Shown: piece by piece, positions 53,901 to 64,000 of the stretch
Layout: each line of letters opens with the position of its first letter
Numbering within the stretch: position 1 is the stretch's first letter
DNA from: Rutidosis leptorrhynchoides
Lineage: Eukaryota; Streptophyta; Magnoliopsida; Asterales; Asteraceae
Assembly (NCBI RefSeq): GCF_046630445.1
Contig: NC_092341.1
Span: 2,518,001-2,582,000 of the forward strand
Direction: 5' to 3'
DNA: 64,000 nucleotides
The notes under the pieces: model-generated
The model's input: only the letters and a program-made list of their open reading frames with translations
Databases searched by the model: none
What the model was told of the DNA's origin: nothing
Translations under genes and position numbers: made by a program

Positions 53901-54248
53901 GGTGATTATTAAGAGCTTCCGCTGTCGCATACTTAAATAAGGACGAGATTTGGAGTCCATGCTTGTATGATATTGTGTAAAAACTGCATTCAAGAAACTT
54001 ATTTTGTTGTAACATATTTGTATTGTAAACCATCATGTAATGGTCGTGTGTAAACAGGATATTTTAGATTATCATTATTTGATAATCTACGTAAAGTTTT
54101 TTTTAAAACCTTTATCTATGAAATAAAGGTTATGGTTTGTTTTAAAAATGAATGCAGTCTTTGAAAAACGTCTCATATAGAGGTCAAAACCTCGCAACGA
54201 AATCAATTAATATGGAACGTTTTTAATCAATAAGAACGGGACATTTCA
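50995..54248 (+). repeat. Full LTR, copy 1 of the 3.25-kb Ty3/gypsy family
   Basis: It starts TGTAGTGACCCGAAC directly after a gypsy pol end and purine tract, and ends GGGACATTTCA directly before a Met-type primer site (TGGTATCCGAGCG, about 54251). It is thus flanked by internal sequence on both sides. A polyadenylation signal AATAAA lies in a hairpin AACCTTTAT / ATAAAGGTT (54107-54131). Near-identical to 59885-63137. Confidence 0.92.
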
Positions 54249-54457
54249 GTTGGTATCCGAGCGTTGGTCTTAGAGAACCAGAATTTTGCATTAGTGTGTC
54301 TTATCGAGTTTGTTAGGATGCATTAGTGAGTCTGGACTTCGACCGTGTTTACTTGAAAAATGATTGCTTAACAAATTTTGTTGGAAACTATATATTTTTA
54401 ACATGTGAATATTATGTGATATATTAATCTCTTAACGCGTTTGATATTATGTGATAG

Positions 54458-55075
54458 ATGTCTACCTCTAGAACAAGTCCCATTGACTCACCTAATAATA
54501 ATGAAGAGTCAAATGTAAATTGGAATGATTCGTGGACTGATTCACAAGTTCCCGAAGAGGAACCGGAAGAAGAGTCGGAACCGGAAGAAGAATCGGAACC
54601 GGAAAAAGAATCGGAACCGGATGAAGAAATAGAACCGGTGGGGGAAATAATAAAACGGTTAAGTAAAAGAAAATCCTCAACCAACCGACCAAGGTTAATT
54701 ATGGTCAATGATGTTTCCGCCAAGGAAGCAAAATATTGGGAGGATTACCAATTCTCCGATGAATCGGATTCCGACGAGAATTCCGATGATGTTATAGAAA
54801 TTACCCCAACTGAATTTAAAAAGGCAAAAGAAAATAATAAGGGAAAGGGCATAAAAATAGAGAAATCTAATTCCAACCCCGATGAACTTTATATGTATCG
54901 TCAACCCCCGAAGTCCTTAAGTTGTAACAATGACCCGGGAACCTCTAAACCACCAGGTTTTTCTAAACCAATGTGGAAAACGAAGGCTCGTATTAGGGGA
55001 ACATCATATATCCCTAGAAACTTGGCAAAACGAACCAAAACCGAAGAAGAAGAAGAAACAAGCGAGTCGGAATAA
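54458..55075 (+). CDS. Acidic ORF of unknown function carried by the gypsy-type unit, copy 1
   Basis: This codes 205 residues. The N-terminal part is Ser/Asn-rich. Residues about 30-60 are repeats of an EEESEPE-type unit, then KRLSKRK (basic), DVSAKEAKYWEDYQFSDES, an acidic Ser/Asp run, and a basic C-terminal part with RGTSYIPRNLAKR. No known domain was recognised; low-complexity charge suggests a disordered protein. The same ORF follows the second LTR at the same distance, so it belongs to the element family. Between the copies about eight changes alter amino acids and about two are silent, plus one codon of length change, so no purifying selection is visible. Confidence 0.7.
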   Translation: MSTSRTSPIDSPNNNEESNVNWNDSWTDSQVPEEEPEEESEPEEESEPEKESEPDEEIEPVGEIIKRLSKRKSSTNRPRLIMVNDVSAKEAKYWEDYQFSDESDSDENSDDVIEITPTEFKKAKENNKGKGIKIEKSNSNPDELYMYRQPPKSLSCNNDPGTSKPPGFSKPMWKTKARIRGTSYIPRNLAKRTKTEEEEETSESE

Positions 55076-55211
55076 GATAGTTGTATTCGTGTGGTGTAAT
55101 ATATGTAATATAGTGTGCTTATGCTTTATGATATATGTAAAAATTGCTTGTATTAATAAGTATTTTTTTATGAATCTAACTCTTGTCTATTTTACAGTAT
55201 AAAAATACAAA

Positions 55212-55895
55212 ATGGATAGACAACCCAATATTTTAAGAGACCTACCCGGAGACATGATTGATGAAATCTTGTCTAGAGTCTGTCAGAATTCTTCGGCACA
55301 ACTATTTAAGGCTAGATCAGTTTGTAAGACATTCGAAGAACGTTCCAAGAATGCCTTGGTTTATAAAAGGCTTTCGTTTGAAAGATGGGGGATATCACAT
55401 TGGGAAATCCATAAGTTACGATGTGTTTACTTTGACGCATATATTGCGGGGAACCCAAATGCTATTTTACGCAATAGGTTAAGAAATTATTTTGACTCAA
55501 TATATCCGAATATTGGACTTCGTGATTTAGAAAAAGCGGCTAACATGCAACATAAAGAAGCATGTTATGCTTACGGATTAGTAATGTTCGCTTCTCACCA
55601 AAGTGAGAACAAGAACATCGGGCTACAACTATTAAACAAAACGTTTCCACAAGTGACGGAGTCGGTAATTGGGGTAAGAAATGAGGTTTTTAGATTGTTA
55701 CGGGACTGTTGGACATTACGTAACCCTCGTCCCTTTGATGACGTTACAACACGCTGTCTTATCAACGGCCATAACGGTTATGTTGCACAAGACCAAGGAT
55801 GGGAAGTAGTCCTAGTAAAACCAGAATGCATGACTTGTTTCTGGACGTATGAATTACGTGTCTTTATTGCCTTTGCTGAACGACTTGTGTACTAG
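55212..55895 (+). CDS. F-box protein, At2g35280-like, carried inside an LTR-element unit
   Basis: An intact ORF of 227 residues. The N-terminus has an F-box: LRDLPGDMIDEILSRV, then LFKARSVCKTFEE. It is followed by GNPNAILRNRLRNYF, GLRDLEKAANMQHKEACYAYG (Sel1-like, as in At2g35280-type proteins) and a C-terminal CMTCFWTYELRVF block with paired cysteines that this plant family also shows. F-box proteins recruit substrates to SCF ubiquitin ligases through Skp1. It has no intron and lies 136 bp behind the acidic ORF, between a retroelement primer site and a gag-like start. That points to a host gene copied into the element. Expression is unknown. Confidence 0.8.
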   Translation: MDRQPNILRDLPGDMIDEILSRVCQNSSAQLFKARSVCKTFEERSKNALVYKRLSFERWGISHWEIHKLRCVYFDAYIAGNPNAILRNRLRNYFDSIYPNIGLRDLEKAANMQHKEACYAYGLVMFASHQSENKNIGLQLLNKTFPQVTESVIGVRNEVFRLLRDCWTLRNPRPFDDVTTRCLINGHNGYVAQDQGWEVVLVKPECMTCFWTYELRVFIAFAERLVY

Positions 55896-56299
55896 CTAGA
55901 ATTGTCTTCACAACTATCTTGTATCAAAGTTATTGTGTGCTATATTTCATGCTATATGTAAAATAAGCGGTATTGTAAGTTTGTAAAATATTGTGTAAAA
56001 GTTTGAACGCGAAATATTATTATAATCAGTTTTTCATATAGAATTGTAGTAGTTGAATTGTATATTAGCTACTAAGTATGAACTTAACGGGTAGGTACTA
56101 CTCGAATTTAAACTTATAAAACGCTAATATGAAGAAAAAGCTTTTATAAATGAGTTCATATTATGCTACGAAATACTATTAACTACTCTTAATATTCTGG
56201 ATGATTAACTTGTTCCATTTGACTATTTTGAAGGAAATGGCACCGACTACTCGACACACCGTGAATATGAATGAAGAGGAATTCCGTACTGATATCGCA

Positions 56300-57812
56300 T
56301 ATTTCGTATGCGTTTTCCTTAGCGATATCGGGTACATTTTGGTCCTTTTGGATACGATTTGGAGTTATTTTGGTTAAAGTTGTGAAAGTTTGATTTCCAA
56401 GTCTAAGGAGGTTAAATTTGAGGTTATTTGATGGTTTTGGATGTTTTTCGATGTTAACGAGTGAAAAGGTTTGATTCGATTCGAGTTTTGGTGTTAATAT
56501 TGAGTTTTTCAGCTAGTTTCAGCATTTTCAGCATGGAGCGCCGCTCCAAATGGTGGCGCGCCGCGCCAATTAACTGGAAAAACAAGTCGAGCATATTCAA
56601 AAAAAACCAAGGCTCAGATCACATGAAACGGCGCGCCGCGCGGGGGTATTGGCGCGCCGCGCGACCTTCAGCCCGGGTTCAGATTTTTTTTCCACTTATA
56701 AAAGCCCGAAAAATACCCTAATGTTTCATTATCGTATCCAGACGAATTCCAGCCACTTTTTGACGAACTTAGGTGATTTTTGGGGATCTTCAAGGTCATT
56801 CTAAGGTACCAATCATTCCAGGAACAAGTCTCGATTCGTTTATCTTTCAGGATTCAATCTTTGATTAGTTTTATCTCTTTGTTATCAACAATGAATTTCT
56901 CTATTTCTTTGATTGTTATTTTGGTATTAGCCATGATTTTAGGCTAAACTCTTAATGTTTGTCTAGATTGAATATTTGCAAGTGTTTGGATGTTACTTTG
57001 ATGTTTTATTAATTGATGCATAATAATTATGAGTTTTGATTAAGAACCATTCTTGTGGGTGTTGATTATTGTTACTAGGTTGATTAGTGAATCTTGTTTG
57101 AACAAAGGGAACCCTGTTTCAATTTAGTGATCTAATTCCCAATTGATTTGTCTTAACCGATTGGGTGCTTACTGGACCAAGGGGGTAAACCGGGTAACGT
57201 AGTTGAACAAAATAGGGGTGAATTGTGTGGAGCGAACGCGTAACCAATTGAATCTTAATCTTATAATTAGCTAGTTACTAAGTCACAAACAAAAGATGGT
57301 ATTTGGTAAAAGGGAATCCTAAGCCAATTAATCCTAGTTTGACATGTTTGCTAAAAGAGAACTCTGGGTAAACCGACTCTGTAATTGCGTGCATTGATTA
57401 ATAGAACTAGTGCTTAATAACAAATCATCCAACACTGCGAATAGGATATCTAGGCGAACATTCTTTTATCCATTGAATTCAAATATCTTTATTTTTCCGT
57501 TGAGTCTGTATTTCTTTTATCTAAACTTAAAAATCCAAAAATATTGTCTTTTACTTTTAAAGCTATCTTGATTTGGCTAATCGTTAAATAGCCGCAAAAC
57601 AAACTATCTCGTAATTTCAATTTTCATAGTTTAACTTAGTTTACTTTTATTAGTTTCAAACTTAATTCTCACGTTAATACTGTCCTTGGAACGATACTTG
57701 GAATTACCATTTTTATACTATTACACGATCGGGTACACTGCCCGTAAGTGTGTAGTAATCTTTAACCAGGCATATTTCCAGAGATAATTTATATACTAGA
57801 TTTCACACATCA
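56300..57812 (+). repeat. 5' LTR of an Athila-like Ty3/gypsy element
   Basis: The right end is sharp: ACACATCA at 57812, then a primer site. The left end lies between about 56280 and 56340 and could not be fixed. It includes three copies of a GGCGCGCCGCGC-type motif (56560-56665), a TATA-like TTATAAAAGCCCG near 56696, and a long transcribed part without ORFs. Confidence 0.75.
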
Positions 57813-59884
57813 AGTTTTTGGCGCCGCTGCCGGGGACAGTTGTGTTGAAAATTAAGTTTGAAAATTAAGTTTGTTTTTAGTTAATTTTAACTGTTTATTT
57901 TATTTTAATTCTAATTGAGTCGGTGCGTTTAATCGGTTTGTTAGCTGTGTTCTTGCAGTTACAGGTAGTGCATGCCACACACGCGTTCTTCAAGTTCTCC
58001 GATTTTAACACCATTTGACGAGCCTGAAAGAGAGTTGTTCAAAGCCTTAAGTCAAGAGCAAAAGTCTAAAGTGGATTCTTCACCGTCTTCGAGTGAAGTT
58101 GTAGTCAATTTGTTCAGTAACAACGATATTGTGGTGCCCGAGACACCACCAGAAGTTAACTCAGAAGAAGATTCTTACGTTTCGTCTGACACTTCAGATA
58201 CTGAAGAAATGGCTGAAGAACCACCTCGTCCTCAGACTATGGCAGAAAAGTTGAAGGCCACCCGAGGAGGCCAAGGCAATTCGATTACTCAGCCGAATAT
58301 TACTCAGCCTTTTCAAATTACAGGGCCGATCCTGAATTTGATTTCTTCTGATTGCCGATTCTATGGCAAAGATACCGAGGATGCTAACGAGCATCTTCGT
58401 AATTTTAATGATGTTTGTAACTTGTTTAAACTACATGAGGTTGCCGACACTTCAATCAAGACAAGGCTTTTCCCTTGGACTCTTAAGGGAGAAGCTAAGA
58501 GATGGTTAGATAAGCAACCAGAGGGTACTATTACATCTTGGGAGACTTTGGAAGATAAGTTTTTGTCAAAGTTTTTCCCTGCATCTCGAGCTGCTCGACT
58601 TCAAGCAGATATTTCTCAATTTAGACAAAAGAGCAGTGAGACATTGTTTGATGCTTGGGACCGTTTTGCTACTTTGTTACGCTCGTGTCCGCAACACGGG
58701 TTGAATGATTTACAGAAGGTTCAGATTTTCTACAAAGGTTGTGATATTCCTACGCGTCAGAGTATTGATCAAGCTGCAGGTGGTACGTTAATGGATAAGA
58801 CTGAAGAAGAGGCGTTAGAGATCATTGAAAAGCAAGCTGCTTATTCTCATGAGTGGCATCAGGATCATGAATCTTACCCTTCAGCTTCAGTTAAGAGAAC
58901 AGAGACTACAGGTACAGGTGCTTATGATGATTTTGGGTCTTTCAGTGCTAAGTTGGATTCGTTTGGTAGGAATTTGGAGAAGATGAACAAGGATATTCAT
59001 GGTATGAAGGTTGGTTGTGAATACTGTGGAGGTTTGCATCTGGGCAAAGATTGTGATGCGGGTTTGACTATGAATCAGAAAGAAGAGATCAACTATATTA
59101 GTCAGCAGAATAACAATCAGTTTCAGGGACGTGCTCAGTTTGCTAGGAATTTCAATAATCTTTATAATCCGCAAGGTAATCAGGGTTCGAGGTTCCAACC
59201 GGGTTCTAGTGGAGGTTTTCAGCAGCAAGCTCCCGGTTATTTTCAGAAACCACAGGTCGAAGAGAAAAAGTCCAACCTTGAGGCTATGATCGAGAAGTTA
59301 GTGATATCTCAGACTCAACTTGTCACTACCGTTACTCAGAATAATGAAAAGAATGACCAAATGTTTCGAAATCAACAAGCAGCTATTCATAATCTTGAAC
59401 AGCAGATTGGTCAACTTGCTAATAAGAGTAGTGAGAGGAAACCGGGAGAGTTACCGAGCAAGACGGATACTAACCCGAAAAACGGGCATGTTAATGTTAT
59501 CACCACCCGAAGTGGTTTAGCATATTATCCACCGAGGAAGCCCGACGAGTATGATTTGAGGGTACCGTTAGTTAATGATAGTGAGCCGGTTGTTGAAAGT
59601 GAACCGGAAAGGAAAAAGGAGCCGGAACAGGTGGCTGAAAAAGTTGTTAAGGAACCGGTTACTGTTGCTGCTAAACCGGTAGTTAGAGAGTATCAACCAC
59701 CGCTCCCATTCCCGAGGAAACAGCGATTGGAGAAGCTAGAGGCCGAAAAGTCCAAGTTCATGGACTTGATTAAAAAAGTTAACATAAATATGCCTTTTAT
59801 TGATGTTATTGCAGGTATGCCTAAGTATGCGAGGTTTCTCAAAGATTTGGTGACTAACAGGCAGAAGCTGAAGAACGTGTCTTC
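57813..59884 (+). mobile_element. Athila-like internal region: primer site and gag, cut by a later insertion
   Basis: The primer-binding site TTTTTGGCGCCGCTGCCGGG (57815-57834) is the Asp-type site of Athila/Tat elements. Gag starts at 57972 (MPHTRSSSS) and has the family landmarks FYGKDTEDANEHLRNF, FPWTLKGEAKRWLD, FLSKFFPASRAARLQ, a C-x2-C-type knuckle (CEYCGGLHLGKDC), and later NVITTRSGL and PPLPFPRKQR. The frame is open up to 59884, where the second gypsy LTR was inserted. The pol part is beyond the window or displaced. Confidence 0.88.
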
Positions 59885-62800
59885 TGTAGTGACCCGAACT
59901 TTTCCATATTTATATATATTAATTGAGATTGATGTTTACATGATTAAATGTTTCCAACATGTTAAGCAATCAAACTTCTTAAGACTTGATTAATTGAAAT
60001 AGGTTTCATATAGATAATTGACCACCCAAGTTGACCGGTGATTCACGAACGTTAAAACTTGTAAAAAAAACTATATGATGACATATATATGGTTATATAT
60101 ATAGTTAACATGATATTATGATAAGTAAACATATCATTAATTATATTAACAATGAACTACATATGTAAAAACAAGACTACTAACTTAATGATTTTGAAAC
60201 GAGACATATATGTAACGTTTATCGTTGTAACGACATTTAATGTATATATATCATATTAAGAGATATTCGTACATCATAATATCATGATAATATAATAATT
60301 TAAATTCTCTTTTGTTATTATAAACATTGGGTTAACAACATTTAACAAGATCGTTAACCTAAAGGTTTCAAAACAACACTTACATGTAACGACTAACGAT
60401 GACTTAACGACTCAGTTAAAATGTATATACATGTAGTGTTTTAATATGTATTTATACACTTTTGAAAGACTTCAATACACTTATCAAAATACTTCTACTT
60501 AACAAAAATGCTTACAATTACATTCTCGTTCAGTTTCATCAACAATTCTACTCGTATGCACCCGTATTCGTACTCGTACAATACACAGCTTTTAGATGTA
60601 TGTACTATTGGTATATACACTCCAATGATCAGCTCTTAGCAGCCCATGTGAGTCACCTAACACATGTGGGAACCATCATTTGGAAACTAGCATGAAATAT
60701 CTCATAAGATTACAAAAATATGAGTAATCATTCATGACTTATTTACATGAAAACAAAATTACATATCCTTTATATCTAATCCATACACCAACGACCAAAA
60801 ACACCTACAAACACTTTCATTCTTCAATTTTCTTCATCTAATTGAACTTTCTCAAGTTCTATCTTCAAGTTCTAAGTGTTCTTCATAAATTCCAAAAGTT
60901 CTAGTTTCATAAAATCAAGAATACTTTCAAGTTTGCTAGCTCACTTCCAATCTTGTAAGGTGATCATCCAACCTCAAGAAATCTTTGTTTCTTACAGTAG
61001 GTTATCATTCTAATACAAGGTAATAATCATATTCAAACTTTGGTTCAATTTCTATAACTATAACAATCTTATTTCAAGTGATGATCTTACTTGAACTTAT
61101 TTTTGTGTCATGATTTTGATTCAAGAACTTTGAGCCATCCAAGGATCCATTGAAGCAAGATCCATTTTTCTCTTTTCCAGTAGGTTCATCCAAGGAACTT
61201 AAGGTAGTAATGATGTTCATAACATCATTCGATTCATACATATAAAGCTATCTTATTCGAAGGTTTAAACTTGTAATCACTAGAACATAGTTTAGTTAAT
61301 TCTAGACTTGTTCGCAAACAAAAGTTAATCCTTCTAACTTGACTTTTAAAATCAACTAAACACATGTTCTATATCTATATGATATGCTAACTTAATGATT
61401 TAAAACCTGGAAACACGAAAAACACCGTAAAACCGGATTTACGCCGTCGTAGTAACACCGCGGGCTGTTTTGGGTTAGTTAATTAAAAACTATGATAAAC
61501 TTTGATTTAAAAGTTGTTATTCTGAGAAAATGATTTTTATTATGAACATGAAACTATATCCAAAAATTATGGTTAAACTCAAAGTGGAAGTATGTTTTCT
61601 AAAATGGTCATCTAGACGTCGTTCTTTCGACTGAAATGACTACCTTTACAAAAACGACTTGTAACTTATTTTTCCGACTATAAACCTATACTTTTTTTGT
61701 TTAGATTCATAAAATAGAGTTCAATATGAAACCATAGCAATTTGATTCACTCAAAACGGATTTAAAATGAAGAAGTTATGGGTAAAACAAGATTGGATAA
61801 TTTTTCTCATTTTAGCTACGTGAAAATTGGTAACAAATCTATTCCAACCATAACTTAATCAACTTGTATTATATATTATGTAATCTTGAGATACCATAGA
61901 CACGTATACAATGTTTCGACCTATCATGTCGACACATCTATATATATTTCGGAACAACCATAGACACTCTATATGTGAATGTTGGAGTTAGCTATACAGG
62001 GTTGAGGTTGATTCCAAAATATATATAGTTTGAGTTGTGATCAATACTGAGATACGTATACACTGGGTCGTGGATTGATTCAAGATAATATTTATCGATT
62101 TATTTCTGTACATCTAACTGTGGACAACTAGTTGTAGGTTACTAACGAGGACAGCTGACTTAATAAACTTAAAACATCAAAATATATTAAAAGTGTTGTA
62201 AATATATTTTGAACATACTTTGATATATATGTATATATTGTTATAGGTTCGTGAATCAATCAGTGGCCAAGTCTTACTTCCCGACGAAGTAAAAATCTGT
62301 GAAAGTGAGTTATAGTCCCACTTTTAAAATCTAATATTTTTGGGATGAGAATACATGCAGGTTTTATAAATGATTTACAAAATAGACACAAGTACGTGAA
62401 ACTACATTCTATGGTTGAATTATCGAAATCGAATATGCCCCTTTTTATTAAGTCTGGTAATCTAAGAATTAGGGAACAGACACCCTAATTGACGCGAATC
62501 CTAAAGATAGATCTATTGGGCCTAACAAACCCCATCCAAAGTACCGGATGCTTTAGTACTTCGAAATTTATATTATATCCGAAGGGTGTCCCGGAATGAT
62601 GGGGATATTCTTATATATGCATCTTGTTATTGTCGGTTACCAGGTGTTCACCATATGAATGATTTTTATCTCTATGTATGGGATGTGTATTGAAATATGA
62701 AATCTTGTGGTCTATTGTTACGATTTGATATATATAGGTTAAACCTATAACTCACCAACATTTTTGTTGACGTTTTAAGCATGTTTATTCTCAGGTGATT

Positions 62801-63137
62801 ATTAAGAGCTTCCGCTGTCGCATACTTAAATAAGGACAAGATTTGGAGTCCATGCTTGTATGATATTGTGTAAAAACTGCATTCAAGAAACTTATTTTGT
62901 TGTAACATATTTGTATTGTAAACCATTATGTAATGGTCGTGTGTAAACAGGATATTTTAGATTATCATTATTTGATAATCTACGTAAAGCTTTTTAAACC
63001 TTTATTGATGAAATAAAGGTTATGGTTTGTTTAAAAATGAATGCAGTCTTTGAAAAACGTCTCATATAGAGGTCAAAACCTCGCAACGAAATCAATTAAT
63101 ATGGAACGTTTTTAATCAATAAGAACGGGACATTTCA
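59885..63137 (+). repeat. Full LTR, copy 2 of the 3.25-kb Ty3/gypsy family
   Basis: It begins TGTAGTGACCCGAAC inside Athila gag and ends GGGACATTTCA before a primer site (about 63140). Only one base shorter than copy 1 and near-identical. The polyadenylation hairpin is at 62997-63021. The 3' partner would lie outside the window. Confidence 0.93.
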
Positions 63138-63346
63138 GTTGGTATCCGAGCGTTGGTCTTAGAGAACCAGAAAATTTGCATTAGTGTGTCTTATCGAGTT
63201 TGTTAGGATGCATTAGTGAGTCTGGACTTCGACCGTGTTTTCTTTAAAAATGATTGCTTAACATTTTTGTTGGAAACTATATATTTTTAACATATGAATA
63301 TTATGTGATATATTAATCTCTTAACGTGTTTGATATTATGTGATAG

Positions 63347-63961
63347 ATGTCTACCTCTAGAACAAGTCCCATTGACTCACCTAATAATAATGAAGAGTCA
63401 AATGTAAATTGGAATGATTTGTGGACTGATTCACAAGTTCCCGAAGAGGAACCGGAAGAAGAGTCGAAACCGGAAGAAGAATCGGAACCGGAAGAAGAAT
63501 CGGAACCGGATGAAGAAATAGAACCGGTGGGGGAAATAATAAAACGGTTAAGTAAAAGAAAATTCTCAACCAACCGACCAAAGTTAATTATGGTCAATGG
63601 TGTTTCCGCCAAGGAAGCAAAATATTGGGAGGATTACCAATTCTCCGATGAATCGGATTCCGACGAGAATTCCGATGATGTTATAGAAATTACCCCAACT
63701 GAATTTAAAAAGGCAAAAGAAAATAATAAGGGAAAGGGCATAAAAATAGAGAAATCTAATTCCAACCCCGATGAACTTTATATGTATCGTCAACCCCCGA
63801 AGTCCTTAAGTTGTAACAATGACCCGGGAACCTCTAAACCACCAGGTTTTTCTAAACCAATGTGGACAACGACGGCTCGTATTAGGGGAACATCATATAT
63901 TCCTAGAAACTTGGCAAAACGAACCAAAACCGAAGAAGAAGAAACGAGCGAGTCGGAATAA
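63347..63961 (+). CDS. Acidic ORF of the gypsy-type unit, copy 2
   Basis: 204 residues, one codon shorter than the copy at 54458 in the Glu run before TSESE. It sits 209 bp behind the LTR end, as in copy 1. The window ends before the position where the F-box ORF would follow. No known domain was recognised. Confidence 0.7.
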   Translation: MSTSRTSPIDSPNNNEESNVNWNDLWTDSQVPEEEPEEESKPEEESEPEEESEPDEEIEPVGEIIKRLSKRKFSTNRPKLIMVNGVSAKEAKYWEDYQFSDESDSDENSDDVIEITPTEFKKAKENNKGKGIKIEKSNSNPDELYMYRQPPKSLSCNNDPGTSKPPGFSKPMWTTTARIRGTSYIPRNLAKRTKTEEEETSESE

Positions 63962-64000
63962 GATAGTTGTATTCGTGTGGTGTAATATATGGAATATAGT

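Larger units (their letters stand above)
54249..56300 (+). mobile_element. Internal region downstream of LTR copy 1: primer site, acidic ORF, F-box ORF, gag start
   Basis: Order: primer-binding site at about 54251; acidic ORF 54458-55075; F-box ORF 55212-55895; a second purine-tract-like TTAACGGGTAGGTACT at 56084-56099; and an ATG at 56237 with MAPTTRHTVNMNEEEF, which looks like a Tekay-type gag start. The Athila-like element then cuts it off near 56300. Extra ORFs between primer site and gag are unusual for Ty3/gypsy. Confidence 0.7.

Noticed and set aside
54424-54723. Minus-strand Ser/Gly repeat ORF opposite the acidic ORF (also at 63313)
   Set aside because: It is the antisense of the Glu/Ser/Pro repeats and does not start after any promoter or primer-site context.

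Overview
The window looks like nuclear DNA of a flowering plant. It is AT-rich, has many-exon genes with GT-AG introns, and is filled with nested plant transposons. Several LTRs start TGTAGTGACCC or TGTAACGACCC, a style I associate with the daisy family (Asteraceae). That family assignment is recognition, not a computed match.

Three host genes can be supported. (1) 8007-10256 (+) is a two-exon pectinesterase with an N-terminal inhibitor domain. It has Asn where the family has the catalytic Asp of the QDTL motif. (2) 19006-22561 (+) is a 15-exon alanine aminotransferase with an organelle-type leader and all recognisable family motifs. (3) 39981-42706 (-) is a four-exon long remorin with a Cys-rich C-terminus. 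These genes do not form a functional cluster; they are islands between mobile elements.

Layout: 1-2020, terminal part of an LTR element carrying a tRNA-derived SINE; 2021-4855, a broken LINE (minus strand) interrupted by that LTR; 5474-6857, two related foldback elements with telomere-like arms; 7042-7488, tandem and simple repeats; 8007-10256, pectinesterase; 10399-18746, a very young Ty1/copia element (minus strand) that landed about 260 bp before the aminotransferase start codon; 19006-22561, aminotransferase; 23433-29436, a complete-ended MULE DNA transposon with 9-bp target duplications, a broken transposase and an antisense DUF1985 gene; 31262-31381, a second, shortened SINE; 32580-33303, a possible hAT relic; 33720-38769, an older Ty1/copia element; 39981-42706, remorin with a small MITE in its last intron.

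From 44635 to the right edge everything is nested retroelement DNA. A 3.25-kb Ty3/gypsy LTR family occurs three times (44635-47397 partial, 50995-54248, 59885-63137). After the two full LTRs come a primer-binding site and an acidic ORF, and behind the first copy also an intact F-box ORF of the At2g35280-like type, upstream of what looks like a gag start. An Athila-like element (about 56300-59884) broke into the first unit and was itself hit by the second. The LTR / acidic ORF / F-box unit is the most unusual thing in the window. The MULE's dense CGCAAG motif field and the pectinesterase active-site change come next.
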